Both the position numbers and the translations under genes were made by a program. 64,000 nucleotides of DNA from Rhyzopertha dominica (taxonomy: Eukaryota > Arthropoda > Insecta > Coleoptera > Bostrichidae), in contig QCXZ01000138.1 of NCBI GenBank assembly GCA_025024175.1, positions 2,418,002-2,482,001 on the forward strand. The letters run 5' to 3'. Positions 12,138 through 23,169 of the stretch are shown in pieces; the first letter of the stretch is position 1, and every line of letters starts with the position of its first letter. The notes under the pieces were generated by a model. That model had not been told where the DNA came from, did no database searches, and was given only the letters and a program-made list of their open reading frames with translations.

Positions 12138-12214
12138 ATGGGTTGCTATTGTAACTGGTAAGAGCACCAGAGATCAGTTCAGGGGGTTTCAGGTTCGACT
12201 CCCGACTAGTGCAA
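12138..12214 (+). repeat. tRNA-like sequence (tRNA-derived SINE head or tRNA pseudogene)
   Basis: About 75 bases with the spacing of a tRNA: a type A-box stretch TTGCTATTGTAACTGGTAAG near 12142-12163 (normally TAGCNTAACTGGTAAGAGCA) and an excellent B box GGTTCGACTCC at 12192-12202. The T arm nearly pairs (TCAGG...CCCGA); the acceptor and anticodon arms pair poorly, so a functional tRNA is unlikely. No clear tRNA-unrelated SINE body is recognisable downstream. Confidence 0.55.
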
Positions 12215-14495
12215 GTAAAACTTTTTCTGTGCTAAAAATTATGCCAATACACNCTATATAACAATTTACACACATTGATATTCCTGTTTTCTTGATTNTT
12301 CATTTTCATGTAAGTATCGGCGAAATACTTTGCAGTTTCTATTGATACTGCAAATGCACCTAATAATACAAATAAACAATTATTTAGACAGTGTCCATTT
12401 ACAAGAAATTGAAACCAGGAGATGATAAATCATTGCGGTTCGATCAAAATTGCAGATAAATATTACACTTAGCAACTCTAGTACGAATTTTTTCTGTCTT
12501 TACTTATTAATACGTCATGCACGATTATTTCTTTGCATGGAGCTTTCAGGAACGCTACAAACTATCCTAACCTTCATAGGCATATATGTGGAATTTTTGG
12601 TAATGATTAAGCAACATATTTTTAGGAAATGTTTGATTCATTCGTCGGTAGGTGTCCAAGAAAACTTTTTCTTAGGAAATCAGTGAAATACTTACCTTAC
12701 TTCGGAAGCTGCTTACACTCACGCTGAACTGGGCAAAAAGTTGTGCCAAAATGGGGTTCCTTGTTTTCAAAGCAAGTATTTCAAAAAAAACGAAACTACT
12801 GTTACTGTGTCAGACTGCTATCGGTATCATAAATAAAAAATAAGCTTTTTACATGCACATTGCATCTTTATAGCAATTTACTGCAATATGTTCTTGATGT
12901 TACACGCTAACACTTAGCACGCTTCAGCATTAACGTGGGTGGGGAAAACTTCTAATCCTATACCCACTTTCCCTCTATATTGAAGGCAGTGTGGAAGGCA
13001 TCACGATGTTTAAGAAACTTTAGGATTAGAAGTCGTTAATGCCATGCAAATTTACAACATGGTATGAATATTCTGCGCTGAACAGTTTCCATGAAGATAT
13101 GGAGCTTCCGATGTGTAGTCAACCAAAATATGTTTATAAACGACTCTCTGCAAATAGTTAACATTAGTGTCATGAAACTCGTTGTCGTGGGTGGAATATA
13201 TTAAACGTCTCATAGCATTTTCTCGTATAACAAGTAAATACGAAGCGTATTGTCGATAACAAAGGTTTCTGTAACTCGATCCCTTTTCAAGCAATAAAAA
13301 ATCTCGGCATGAGATAGTTAAGATTGATCGCACTTCCATCTGATAGTCGTAAAATACAAACCAAATCGCTGACAAACACAAATTTTCCCGGACCGCTAGA
13401 AAAACCCAAAATGAATAAACGTGGCCATTCATCAATGTTCATTTAGAAGCTTCCTGCATATAGGGCCATAAATCTAAGATTTTAGACTCCACTTTCGATT
13501 GCCTAGAAAAAGAAGGCGCGTTTAACCTTTTTTCCACGATAATTCACGGAAGCGGGAAAAGAAAGCATCAGATGCTGTCTTAGAAGGCGAAACGCATAAA
13601 TTTCGCGAACGTCAGGATTACGAGAGGGTGGTCCTGAAATTGCAGGGAACATCTGCGGATCATGCACAAGCGTGAACCATTGCTAGGAGTAGGCATGGGA
13701 TGAGGTGGCGCAGGTGGAATGGAAAGATCTCTTTCATGTCACCCGCACGGCTTTCCGAGACTTCTTTAGGGCATTTTGGGTAGCATTCGGTACGAAGGAT
13801 ACTCGGGTCAGATTGGGGAATTCGTAACACGGAATCACAAATCCCTGAGTGCAAGCAACAGGGGATAAATTGAAATGGGTAGCAAATAACTCTGCGGGGA
13901 AGAGGGTAATTTATCTGTATGATAAACAGCTTTTCCCATAAAGATGGAAAGCAGGCAGTTACAGGTGATGCATGTATGCGTAATTCGCAGTGATGGGCGT
14001 TTTCACCTAAATTATAATTTTTTACGTTACACGCGTAGAAAATATGGATAAAACAATCCGGCGTACATTTTGAGCAGAAAATATAAGACGAGTACATCGT
14101 GTCGTAAGTGTATTAAGTACACGACAAAATTAAATGGATATTATTTTGTTTCCAATTTCCCCGTGTATCGAATTCCTTAAATGTTTACAATTTAATACAG
14201 TTTTTTTAATATTATGTATATTACAAAGCTGTATAACATATTTTTGTATATCATCATGACATCCAAATGGTTTTCTTACTCCTTTTGGACTTGCTATCAA
14301 ATTCGGTACCGCATATTTCATATACAAATAGATTTTTCTCCAAAGAGAGAGATTTGCGTTAACTAATTATTGCCTCAGATCTATGTACCTAATTCAGCAA
14401 TGAGAACTGCCATATAGTACAATAAAACTGACCTACAAAGTATATGAAATTACCAGACTATTTCCGTTTATAGAGACGACAATGAAATTACAATG
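12215..14495. other. no confident gene; one imperfect hairpin
   Basis: No domain is recognisable. About 12928-13045 forms an imperfect inverted repeat (GCATTAACG...ACTTCTAATCCTA against its complement). About 13490-14000 is richer in G+C and holds the longest unassigned open frame of the area, 145 codons on the - strand (13660-14097). It has no signal peptide or motif, and cysteine- and proline-rich composition typical of chance translation of non-coding DNA. Confidence 0.35.
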
Positions 14496-14499
14496 TTTG

Positions 14500-14921
14500 T
14501 AAGAAGATTTGATCAGGTTTTTGCAGGTAAATAGTTATATTTCTGAAACAGTATTGCCAACTATAACCGGGAATTACACCCGGGACCTTTTGATGTCTAG
14601 TTAAATGTGCTAACTACTACACCATTAAAGTCATGTTCAAATTCCGGTGGCATTTACATATGTGAGTTCGTCGCTTGTTATTTGCAAGCTTCAGAGCGGA
14701 CTTCAACTACGGTGACCAAATTCTGGAGCCCAGTAGCTAATTATAACCCACATTATTATACCAGAGTTATAGACTTGGAATTTGAATAGGGCTGTGCTTG
14801 CAATGATGTAGCGGTTAGCACATTTGATTAGCAATCCAAAGGTCCCGGATTCAAATACCGATTAAAGCTGGCAATACTTTTTCAAAAATGTATTTACCTT
14901 TAAATACCAATCAAATCTTCA
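14500..14921. repeat. inverted pair of tRNA-like (SINE-type) elements
   Basis: Two tRNA-like units face each other. The left one is on the - strand: A-box complement TGCTAACTACTACAC at 14608-14622, B-box region CCGGGAATTACACCCGGG at 14567-14584. The right one is on the + strand: GATGTAGCGGTTAGCA at 14805-14820, B box GGTCCCGGATTCAAATACCG at 14841-14860. The similarity runs beyond the tRNA part into the outer flanks (AGTATTGCC; AGGTAAATA; GAAGATTTGAT), giving arms of about 150 bases around a spacer of about 130. Either two related SINEs inserted head to head, or one fold-back unit whose arms each carry a Pol III type-2 promoter. Confidence 0.65.
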
Positions 14922-14924
14922 TAT

Positions 14925-15476
14925 AGTCATTATTAATCATACATAATACATAATATAATCACAGTTTACAGTCACTTGCAAGTCCAATTTCAGTCGGTTT
15001 TTATTGTTGTTTAAACTTTGTCTAGTTAGAAAGTAGTATTTCTCTTAGCTAACAAGAAATACAAATAGTAATAGGATACAATTAACACTAGATGCATTTT
15101 GAGCAGTATTAATGATAAATACCATTAAAGAACTAAATATTTCTAGATTTGTGTTTATTTCCACCATGCTATTTTCTACAGCAGACTTTCAAAGTAGAAT
15201 ATTACATAGTTTATGTGTAGACAATAGCGTAATCTACGCCCGTCACTGGTAGTTCAGCGTTGTTTGAACCAAGTTGCTCTGAAACAGGCCAGACATACTT
15301 GTGGGTACGCAAACAAGTTGCAAATGCAAGCGAGTTCGTTAACTTTGCGTATAATTTACATTCTGAATTTCTGTCAACGTTGTTTCACTGGATATGATTA
15401 TATTGTACTGCCCCACTATCATAGCTTTCATTACACATTATATTATCAAAGGCAGTCTTTCACGGGGTGAATTTTC
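14925..15476. other. no gene seen
   Basis: AT-rich DNA without recognisable coding sequence or repeat. Confidence 0.45.
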
Positions 15477-15717
15477 AAATACATGCAGACAATGACATGT
15501 TGTTTTCCGGGCTGGTTCCCACGTTGGTTATTAGACCTTGACGTTTCGAAACTCATGTCGGTGTCTTTCTCAGAAGTAGCTCTGAAACTTCTGAGGAAGA
15601 CACCGACATGAGTGTCGAAACGTCAAGGTCTAATAACCAACGTGGGAACCAGCCCGGAAAACAACATGTCATCGACAAGAACCACGGAAGCCTTCAAACC
15701 AAAATACATGCAGACAA
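15477..15717. mobile_element. Penelope-derived terminal hairpin with 16-bp target duplication
   Basis: A nearly perfect palindrome: left arm about 15493-15577, right arm 15588-15671, only two or three mismatches and a loop of about 10 bases. A 30-bp tail (15672-15701, ending CTTCAAACCA) follows the right arm. The whole is bracketed by identical copies of AAATACATGCAGACAA at 15477-15492 and 15702-15717, a target-site duplication. The same arm sequence occurs at 21432-21530, 21803-21889 and 22710-22801, in one case attached to a Penelope-like endonuclease. This therefore appears to be an extremely 5'-truncated Penelope-like insertion consisting only of its terminal sequence in inverted duplicate. 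Pairing and TSD are read directly; family is inferred from the 21.5-kb copy. Confidence 0.75.
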
Positions 15718-15834
15718 GTTTTAGTGTGATCTACACCAAAACTTTTTTACCCTTTGAAGAGGGTAATGAGATACGTGAACATCTGAACAAGTTTAAAATT
15801 ATCTCTTTTTTCACGATTTCGTTGATTTCATGGT

Positions 15835-16130
15835 TGCGGCACATTCTACTGATGAAGCTAAGCTCATAGCTCTGTTCTTCTTTGACTTTACCAAAGTATT
15901 TCACACTATAGGTCAACACTTCCGTGATTATTTAAAAGCATATTGGTATTGACTGCGCTGCAGTGTCGTTGATCTCAAGTTACTTAGGAAACAGATCATA
16001 CTGTGTGTTGCTTGATACGAGAAGTAAGTCTACTCCAATTTCCATAAGAGGTGTACCTCAAGGATCTACTTTAGGGCACGTACTTTTTTGTATTTGCACT
16101 TCTGGTCTTTTTCGTTTGTTAAACTAACAC
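15835..16130 (+). pseudogene. non-LTR reverse transcriptase fragment (motifs A and B)
   Basis: ALFFFDFTKVFHTIG (about 15868-15912) is RT motif A, with the catalytic aspartate kept. After a frameshift SLISSYLGNRSYCVLL and RGVPQGSTLGHVLF (motif B, about 16047-16090) follow. The reading frame stops soon after and no motif C is seen. The fragment is about 300 bases, 5'- and 3'-truncated. The FDFTKAFDT / GVPQGSTLGP wording is that of Jockey/CR1-type elements. Confidence 0.7.
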
Positions 16131-16134
16131 GAAC

Positions 16135-17925
16135 GGAAAATAATTAATTATTGTTTGTTGTCTCCATTTTTATTGTCAATATAAACCCAGTTGGCATTTA
16201 CACTTCACGTCTCCAAACATTTAAATTTGCGATGTACGTGCGTAGCACATTATTTAAACATAAAATGCTGTATATGGCTATTCTCGCTATCCTGATGGAC
16301 ATATTTCCGTCTTCTTCTGCTTTTGTATAAAAACGCTAGCTAGAAAAGTTTAAGTAAGTGCGATTAGATATAGCAAACGCCAAATTGGACCAAGGTAGAT
16401 TATTTTGACGTCATAACCGATTCCCGACAACAAGGTAGTCCAGTGGATTTGAGTTTCGGAAACATAATACTATTGTAAATAAAACAAAATAAATAGATAT
16501 TGTTATGAGGGCATTGGTTGAAGAAGTGCTGTTACATTAATAATAGTTCAAAAGTTGAACAATACACATGTTTTAACCTTTTAGATTTAGTCAATTTATG
16601 TATTTTTAAGGAAATATAGCAGTGAAGTGTATGGACCTCTTTTATTTTATGTTATAATTTTAATTATTGCGTGTTTCTTTACGCTTTTAAGTGAAGTATG
16701 ATGCATGTTCCTTTGTTTGGGTATGTTTTTCTTTTAAACTGCCATCACTGCAAGGAGCCTCTTCCATAAAACGCAATAGTCAAACATAATAAGTAACAGA
16801 GAACTGGATACCATGGTAACGCATTATACCAATAAACCTAAATATAAATACATCCTTGTATGGAAAAGAATAACTTTATGGCTACTACGTATATTGTGCT
16901 CAAAAAGGAAGTTATACCCGCCCTGAAAAATCCTTTGTTCCCTTTGACTCCCGTCCTGCCGTGAACTTGTCGCAATCCAACAGGCTTGCGAGCCCTCAAA
17001 ACACAACCCCTCCCCCCAATTCCTTATCTGCCTTTCAGAAATATTCGTGTTTCCATTTAGGATTAATGTTCGCTTGGCCTAAGTGCTCGGATAAATTTCG
17101 TATCGAAATATAGAAATTTAATGTTCCGATATACTTAGAAAAGGCGATAAAACTTTGCCGTTACATCTGAAAGTTCCATTCGACATCGTAGATACCGAGG
17201 GAAATTCAATTTCAGGTTCGTCGAGGCTTTGAACGGGGCGACCGACATTAATCGATACATTTTAAAAGCGAGCACTCGGTAAAAGTTCAAAATTGGTGCG
17301 CAACTATGCCAATTGTGTTCGGAATCCTTCGCTTTATGTTGCATATAGACGCCACTCGCAACACGATCAAGACTCAATTGAACTTTTTTTAATACACTTA
17401 CCTGCCGTTGTTGAGATCATGTAAAAAGCTTCGCTGAAAACCTTAGGGAATACGAGGGAGCACCAACAGTTAGTCTGTCCTGTGAAATTCGACGGTATTT
17501 TAAAAAATTAGGGTAATTCCAAGTCAGACAGCTACGCGGGAGATATGGCCAATTGCAAATATATTCGATACTGTGACCGATAGGTAGTTGCACAATACCG
17601 TCGCGCTGTAGTAATTTGACGTATTGTCATTGTAAATGATCACAACAAAACATGCGGGTCGTTAATTTTTTTTGGTGTGTACCGATAGTCTAGAAATGTA
17701 AGTATTTTTTTATGGTCCGGTAGTGTAACCTACAAATTTCACGAGAAACACGGTAACATAGCAGAAACAAGCATGACTATCTCCCCCGGATGAATGGGAG
17801 AGTTCGCCACTTAATTTTTCGCTATAGTTGGCCATCATATTTAGGGGCAACTTTTGTTTGTTATAGAAATATGCCTACAAAATGCAAAAGAAAGGAGCCA
17901 TGTGTAAGAGGTCAATGGAGCTAGG
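16135..17925. other. no confident gene
   Basis: No coding family recognised. TGACGTCA (CRE-like palindrome) occurs at about 16407-16414. A more GC-rich patch lies at about 16880-17030. At 17500-17860 two weakly inverted GGCCAA-containing segments might belong to the pogo-type transposon whose coding remnant follows, but I cannot define ends. Confidence 0.35.
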
Positions 17926-17929
17926 AATA

Positions 17930-18320
17930 TGCTAAGGCCTCCAAGAAGATCCATTCAGTTTCATGGACAGGGAAAGGCGAAATCATAAGCGTTATTGCTT
18001 GTTGTAACGCAGAGGCTGTTATCGTACCACCGGTATCCATATTTAAAGGAAATAACAAAAAAGCCAAATTTGAAGACGGAATGCCTCCAGGGGCAGTTGT
18101 TTGTGTCAGAAAAATCGGCATACATAAGCATGTTAAATATGTTCTTTCTCAGTCAAAGGATGAGAGAATGTATTGTTGGTCCTTGATGAGCATTCGTCGC
18201 ATTGTACTTCCATGGAATTACTTGAACTGGCAGAAGCTAAAGATGTCATCATGGTTAGTTTTACAAGTCATACCGCGCTTTATTTGCAAGCATTAGAGCG
18301 TGCTGTTTAGATGGCTACAG
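17930..18320 (+). pseudogene. pogo/Tigger-type DDE transposase fragment
   Basis: First frame (about 17945-18165): KGEIISVIACCNAEAVIVPP, then IFKGNNKKAKFEDGMPPGA. The CCNA-x-G-x(2)-PP...IFKG...F-x-DG-x-PPG series is the DDE core of pogo/Tigger and jerky-like transposases. After a frameshift near 18165: VLLVLDEHSSHC (18170-18205), holding the second catalytic Asp in LD-x-H-x-SHC, then MELLELAEAKDVIMVSF and SHTALYLQALERAVF (about 18300), the SHTTHYLQPLDRAVF-type block. N-terminal DNA-binding domains and the C-terminus are missing. It is a clearly dead internal fragment. Confidence 0.85.
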
Positions 18321-18324
18321 TACT

Positions 18325-21300
18325 TGCAATAATTGGTTATTTGCCATGTATTTATATTTTATTAAATTGTATATTAATAGGCAGTACCTGATCCACAAAA
18401 CAGCTGTGACAGCTTATAAATTCGAAAAAAAATGGATCGAAAGGTGTATTTTTAATATTAAAAACATATTGGCCGTGACGTCAGGTGTCTTGTAAATGGC
18501 CCCTTGTTTACACCTGGGGTCAGCGCGTCACGCGTCAGGCTCAGTCCGTCAATTTATCAGTTCGTTGATCGCGTTCATTTTGTGACCAGCGAATTAAAAT
18601 ACGCCAAGAAAAAGTGAAATACTTATGAGTTATGACTTCTGAAGGCATGTTCAATTGTTATGGAATTTGTGTACAGCACCTAGCGGTTTAATGCGATGGA
18701 GATGAGGAACGTAAAAGCAACAGCATAAGTGAACTTTTTATAAAATTAAAGGCTTTAAAGCAACAGGAATTTTCTTTGTAATATCCGATCAAGTGTCTTA
18801 GGCTACATCTCCGGGAACTAAGACAGAAACAGAACCTACTCGTAATATACCAGATAAACCAGAATCTCCAAACACTGATGGTGTTACGTCCACAGCCAGG
18901 AATGTCAAAAAGTCATTGTAAGACTGCCACTGAAATACTAAAAGAACCATTGTAGTGATGTACAACCTATGTTAACTCTAGTATTTACTCCGGCGGAAAT
19001 ACTCGATATTAGTAATAAAATATTAAGATAGAAGATTTAAGAGAGATATGGATCGATCGCCGGAAAATATTGATCGTGCAAAGCAAAATGAGATAACGAA
19101 GACCCCTAAATCGTCTGAAGCGAAGAGCCAAAAATAACAAAACAAGGGATTAAATTTAAATTTATGTAAATTTTCATCAGTAATACGTTGTTCTCGATGA
19201 GTGACGTTTGGTCGTAGTTTACATTTTATTTCTACTGGCCTCGCATATAATGAAGGGTTGGAGGGGTGACACGCTTGTTGATAGTGGGTTCCCACGTAGC
19301 GCATATTACTGGAAGTTGAGGGTTGGAACGAGAAGGTTTGCAGGGCGCATTTAACCAATGAATACTTTCTTAGGGCATTCTGTGTCTGCTATTGGCATAT
19401 ACCGGCTGCATTATTCTTCTTCCGCGCATGATCTGCTATCTGGAGTTGTGTGCAGATATGGTACCCCTTTATTTATTATTTTCCCAATTGTTCTATCTTT
19501 TGACAAATACAAAGAAATTACATGAACAGAGGACAGCCTACCGTTATTCGGTAAATTCAAATGTGCGATGTTAGGAAGTGGCCATATTTTCTACATAAAT
19601 ATACTGGTCCAAATATATCTTTTATATGCCCGAAACATGTACAAGTAATTTCATACTGGGTTTATTTCTAGTGAAGTAATAATATAAATATGTCACAAGA
19701 TAAAATGCATTCCCATGCACCGGTAAGTTACTAAAATCATAAGCCCTGATTCTTACAACTTCTAGCACGTTTCCCACTTAGAATGAATAATTTAGTACCA
19801 AAGTTGGTTTGCCTCCGAAAGGGCACGTGAATAAAAGGCGAGTTCTGCACAAATACCACGAGTGGTATGCGGCATTTGTCATTTTCTTAAAGCGAAGGCA
19901 TTCAAAGGAACAAAGGAACCTCGTAAGAGGAAATATAAAGAATTCACCAGGATGAAGTTGCGGACTTCTCTGCAGAAATCTTTTGGGAAAATACACTACA
20001 TCAGATGAGAAGCGAATTATTAGCTATACATTTATCTCTAACAATTTTTCCTCATACATCTAATTTTACTCAAATTTCTGCATATTTTAAAACAATCATT
20101 TGTTATTGTACTCAAGCTGCAAAAATCCTTTCATGTATTATATTCATCTTGCTCGCTGTCACGTATGTTAAAATTTTTTACGAAATTTACTTGACTATGC
20201 TGAAATCTGCAGGGATTAACAATTAAACGCACAGTATAAATTATTACAAATGTAGGTATTCCTTTAAGTTCAATTAATCTTATGATGGAAATGTAAGTTA
20301 TGCTTCGATTATTATATAAAAGTAATTTATGCTTTTAACTTTAATCATAAATGCATAGTTTATATGCTTAAAGCGCCTAATATCGTCATCTGAAACAATA
20401 TGAGCACATCGATAATACCCCATTAAACTTGGATATTAGCAAATTTTGGATTTAAAATCGTCATCGCATTGATCTGATTTTTTAAATGGATCAGATTAGA
20501 GTACTTCTTTTTGCTCTTTGGCTAAAATAATGACCTGACCTGACCACTAAAATGATAGCATATTACAATCAACGTTCGACGATTTTGTACGCATTATGGG
20601 TAGATACTGTGTAAAATCAGAATTAGATAGGTGCATAAAATTATGCAAGACATGCTTTGTTATGAACACAGTACAGAATATATAATCTTTTACTTAGACT
20701 GAGCCTTTGGGTTTATTTGATTATCCCATTTTTCATTTAGCTATTATTTTTTTAAGTTAAGCCAACCTCCGTAGTCCGCCAGTGCACTGCTTCCAAAAAT
20801 TAACCCAGCACTTAATATTTTAACCAAATTAAGCCTCATTTAAATAAACTGAAATATATTTAATCCGTTTTCAGAAAGTCTTTTGTATACCGGCATTTTA
20901 ACAGCACACCGGGTTTTAATTCGTGCTTATAATACTACCGGATTCCTAAAACTTACGTTAAATAGGCTCTCGTAACTCTTAGTTCGGATAGGTTTTTGCT
21001 CGAAATAACTGATATTTTTGAATTTTTTTTGTGTCGGTATTAATTTTGAAATTTGGAACTAAGAAGATTTTAGTTACCGTCAAATACAAATATTTGACCG
21101 ATTCTGTGTATGACGCATAACAGAATAATGCGTAGTTGAACAATCCCTATAAGAAGACAGCAAAGTAGAAATCGTATTATGACTCCTGGCCAAAATAACC
21201 TTAGAAACCGTTTGACAACGACTTATTGAATGCCATTTTCATAGCTTAAATGTGAGTTCTGGATAAAAATTGTGGAATACGCTTATCTATAAATTTTACT

Positions 21301-21345
21301 TCATTAATAATTTCGTAAATACGTACTTAATTAATTAATCAGAGC
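18325..21345. other. no confident gene
   Basis: Three kilobases with no recognisable coding family. Local GC-richer pockets at about 18475-18560 and 19210-19360, the latter with a 111-codon open frame on the - strand (19023-19358) that I cannot assign. The rest is AT-rich. Confidence 0.35.
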
Positions 21346-21351
21346 CCAGAG

Positions 21352-21395
21352 TTGGCAGTCCTGGTCCAGGCAGGGGGGCAGGTATCCCCCCTTCG
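21352..21395. other. G/C stem-loop
   Basis: Six G (21373-21378) and six C (21386-21391) flank a 7-base loop, making a strong short hairpin unusual in this AT-rich setting. It lies about 40 bases outside the Penelope-like insertion. No function is inferred. Confidence 0.4.
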
Positions 21396-21431
21396 GTACT
21401 TAATGTTTATTTCACAAAACATTAGCAACGA

Positions 21432-21919
21432 TGACATGTTATTTTCCGGCCTGGTTCCCACGTTGGTTATTAGACCTTGACGTTTCGACACTCATGTCGG
21501 TGTCTTTCTCAGAAGTAGCTCTGAAACTGAAGTGTCCTAGTCCGCTCGGGTATTTATACTCGTCCGGGTCACTGACGTGTGGGCGTTGTTACGCATGACC
21601 GGTTTCCAGATTCCAGGTAGTTCGATGCCCCGGTCTCGGTTGTAATTGTGCGGGTTCTTCTGGATTTCGATGGCTTCCTTGTACAGTCTCGGCCAGAATN
21701 TCGCTTCCCTCGACAGCATTTGTGCTTCCTCGAATTTGATGATATGGCCAGTCTCCATTCGATGTTCTGTTACAGCCAACCTATCACCTTGCCGGTCTCT
21801 GGCTACTTCTGAAGAAGACACCGACATGAGTGTCGAAACGTCAAGGTCTAATAACCAACGTGGGAACCAGCCCGGAAAACAACATGTCATCGACAACAAC
21901 CACGGAAGCCTTCAAACCA
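21432..21919 (-). mobile_element. 5'-truncated Penelope-like element flanked by its own inverted terminal repeat
   Basis: On the - strand (21803 down to 21537) an open frame gives RLAVTEHRMETGHIIKFEEA, then MLSREA, LYKEAIEIQKNPHNYNRDRG and IELPGIWKPV. This is the C-terminal part of the GIY-YIG nuclease of Penelope-like elements (AEH-x(3)-TGH..., ESIEI-x-KH-x(2)-NFNRD-x-G...W-x-P), intact through its stop at about 21537 apart from one N (21700). Downstream in element orientation is the terminal sequence (21432-21530). The same about 87-bp sequence lies inverted at 21803-21889, followed by the same 30-bp tail as in the 15.5-kb copy. RT and the nuclease N-terminus are lost. Inverted terminal copies on 5'-truncated insertions are known for Penelope elements. 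I see no clear target duplication. Confidence 0.75.
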
Positions 21920-22680
21920 AAAATATCAGCCACTTATGACAAGAAAATGCAACTTTTTTTGGTAAAACATAGGTAAAGAAAGAACAAAGTTCCATATCTG
22001 TGAAACCGTTACTTTGCGGACTCAAGCTTACTAAATTTTCTCGTTTATTTTGGTCCATATTTTAATATTGTACACCCAGTACATGATGCTTTGCAGACGA
22101 CTTTAAACGACCATCAAGTTTGCTTATCTGAAACTACAAAAGTGTGTCACCATATTATACCTAGTGCCAGGATTTTCGCCGATAAACCTAGCATTAAACG
22201 AAATCGAGTTTCACAGTGTGCCGATAAAATTAGTGTCTGCGAGCACCAGGACGGTTTATTAAATTAAAGTGGTCGGAAATTCGATGAAAACTAACGGCGG
22301 CTACTTTAAAACACCATCTGCATTTATTAGGGCATCTGGCGAAAACCGCAGCGACAGCCGAATCGATCCGGACCGATCGTGGAGTCGGCGGCAGCCACTG
22401 CGGCATGAAATACGAAAGAAACGTTCATCACCATTACCGTTCATCCGATATTGCAATTCCCAGGAAGTAAATAGCGAACAAATTTCGAGCGCCTTCATGC
22501 AGATTGCGTTCGGACGCCCCAGGGATGGTATATTGGCGTCGGTCTGTAACCTCTCTGTTGACTTCGGCACTCGGCAGCGACAGATTTGGGCCGCCGGGTG
22601 CTTGTGGAAGAACCTCGTTTCGGATTGATTCTGTTTTTGAACAGTAAACGGGTCGGAAATAATGTTTACCAGCAGAACTA
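21920..22680. other. unassigned, partly GC-rich stretch
   Basis: About 22260-22640 is far richer in G+C and open on both strands (119 codons on +, 22269-22628; 89 codons on -, 22301-22570). The protein sequences match nothing I know. Because it ends directly against a Penelope terminal repeat it could be the 3' untranslated part of another copy of that element, or host DNA. Confidence 0.35.
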
Positions 22681-22681
22681 T

Positions 22682-22801
22682 GAAAACTTATCGGTCTCTG
22701 AAACAGTTTCAGAGCTACTTCTGAGGAAGACACCGACATGAGTGTCGAAACGTCAAGGTCTAATAACCAACGTGGGAACCAGCCCGGAAAACAACATGTC
22801 A
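22682..22801 (+). repeat. third copy of the Penelope-like terminal repeat
   Basis: 22710-22801 repeats the arm of the 15.5-kb and 21.4-kb elements almost base for base (ACTTCTGAGGAAGACACC ... GGAAAACAACATGTCA). It is preceded by CTGAAACAGTTTCAGAG, a short palindrome that also overlaps the loop sequence of the first copy. The 30-bp tail seen in the other two is missing and there is no opposite arm within 500 bases, so this one is a single-arm or solo copy. Confidence 0.7.
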
Positions 22802-23165
22802 TATTACAACCTTGAGCGATGATGTCCGAAAATGTATCGCCGTACAGAAAGATGATTATCAGAGAAATGCATAAAAGAATTTCTGATGTATTAGATTTAC
22901 AAACTTTTGAAACAAAATATCATAAAGATTGTTTAAAATAGCTTCTTAAATCCGTGGAGCAGATAGATGTTGAGAAGAAAATTATACTGTAGTGTAGCAT
23001 GCCTACATTGCAACGGCGACAGTGTCTATAATTCAAATAAGTGAAATAGAAGATGATATTTGAAAAAAGCAAATATTTAAATAAACAAATATTTTCTTAA
23101 TAATTAATTGATCATTTAATTTCATTCGGTCCCTGAGAGATCCGAGGTTTTAATGTTTTTAACGC
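22802..23165. other. no gene seen
   Basis: AT-rich sequence with no recognisable feature. Confidence 0.45.
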
Positions 23166-23169
23166 TCTA

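Noticed and set aside
12138..12214. Functional tRNA gene
   Set aside because: A and B boxes are good but acceptor and anticodon stems do not pair, so only a tRNA-like label is given.
13660..14097. 145-codon open frame on the - strand as a gene
   Set aside because: No signal peptide, domain, splice signals or promoter; amino-acid composition is that of translated GC-richer non-coding DNA.
17135..17377. 80-codon frame on the - strand near the Tigger fragment
   Set aside because: Not in the transposase orientation and without any DNA-binding or DDE motif.
22269..22628. 119-codon open frame on the + strand
   Set aside because: Matches no family and is open on the opposite strand as well; probably non-coding GC-rich sequence beside a Penelope repeat.
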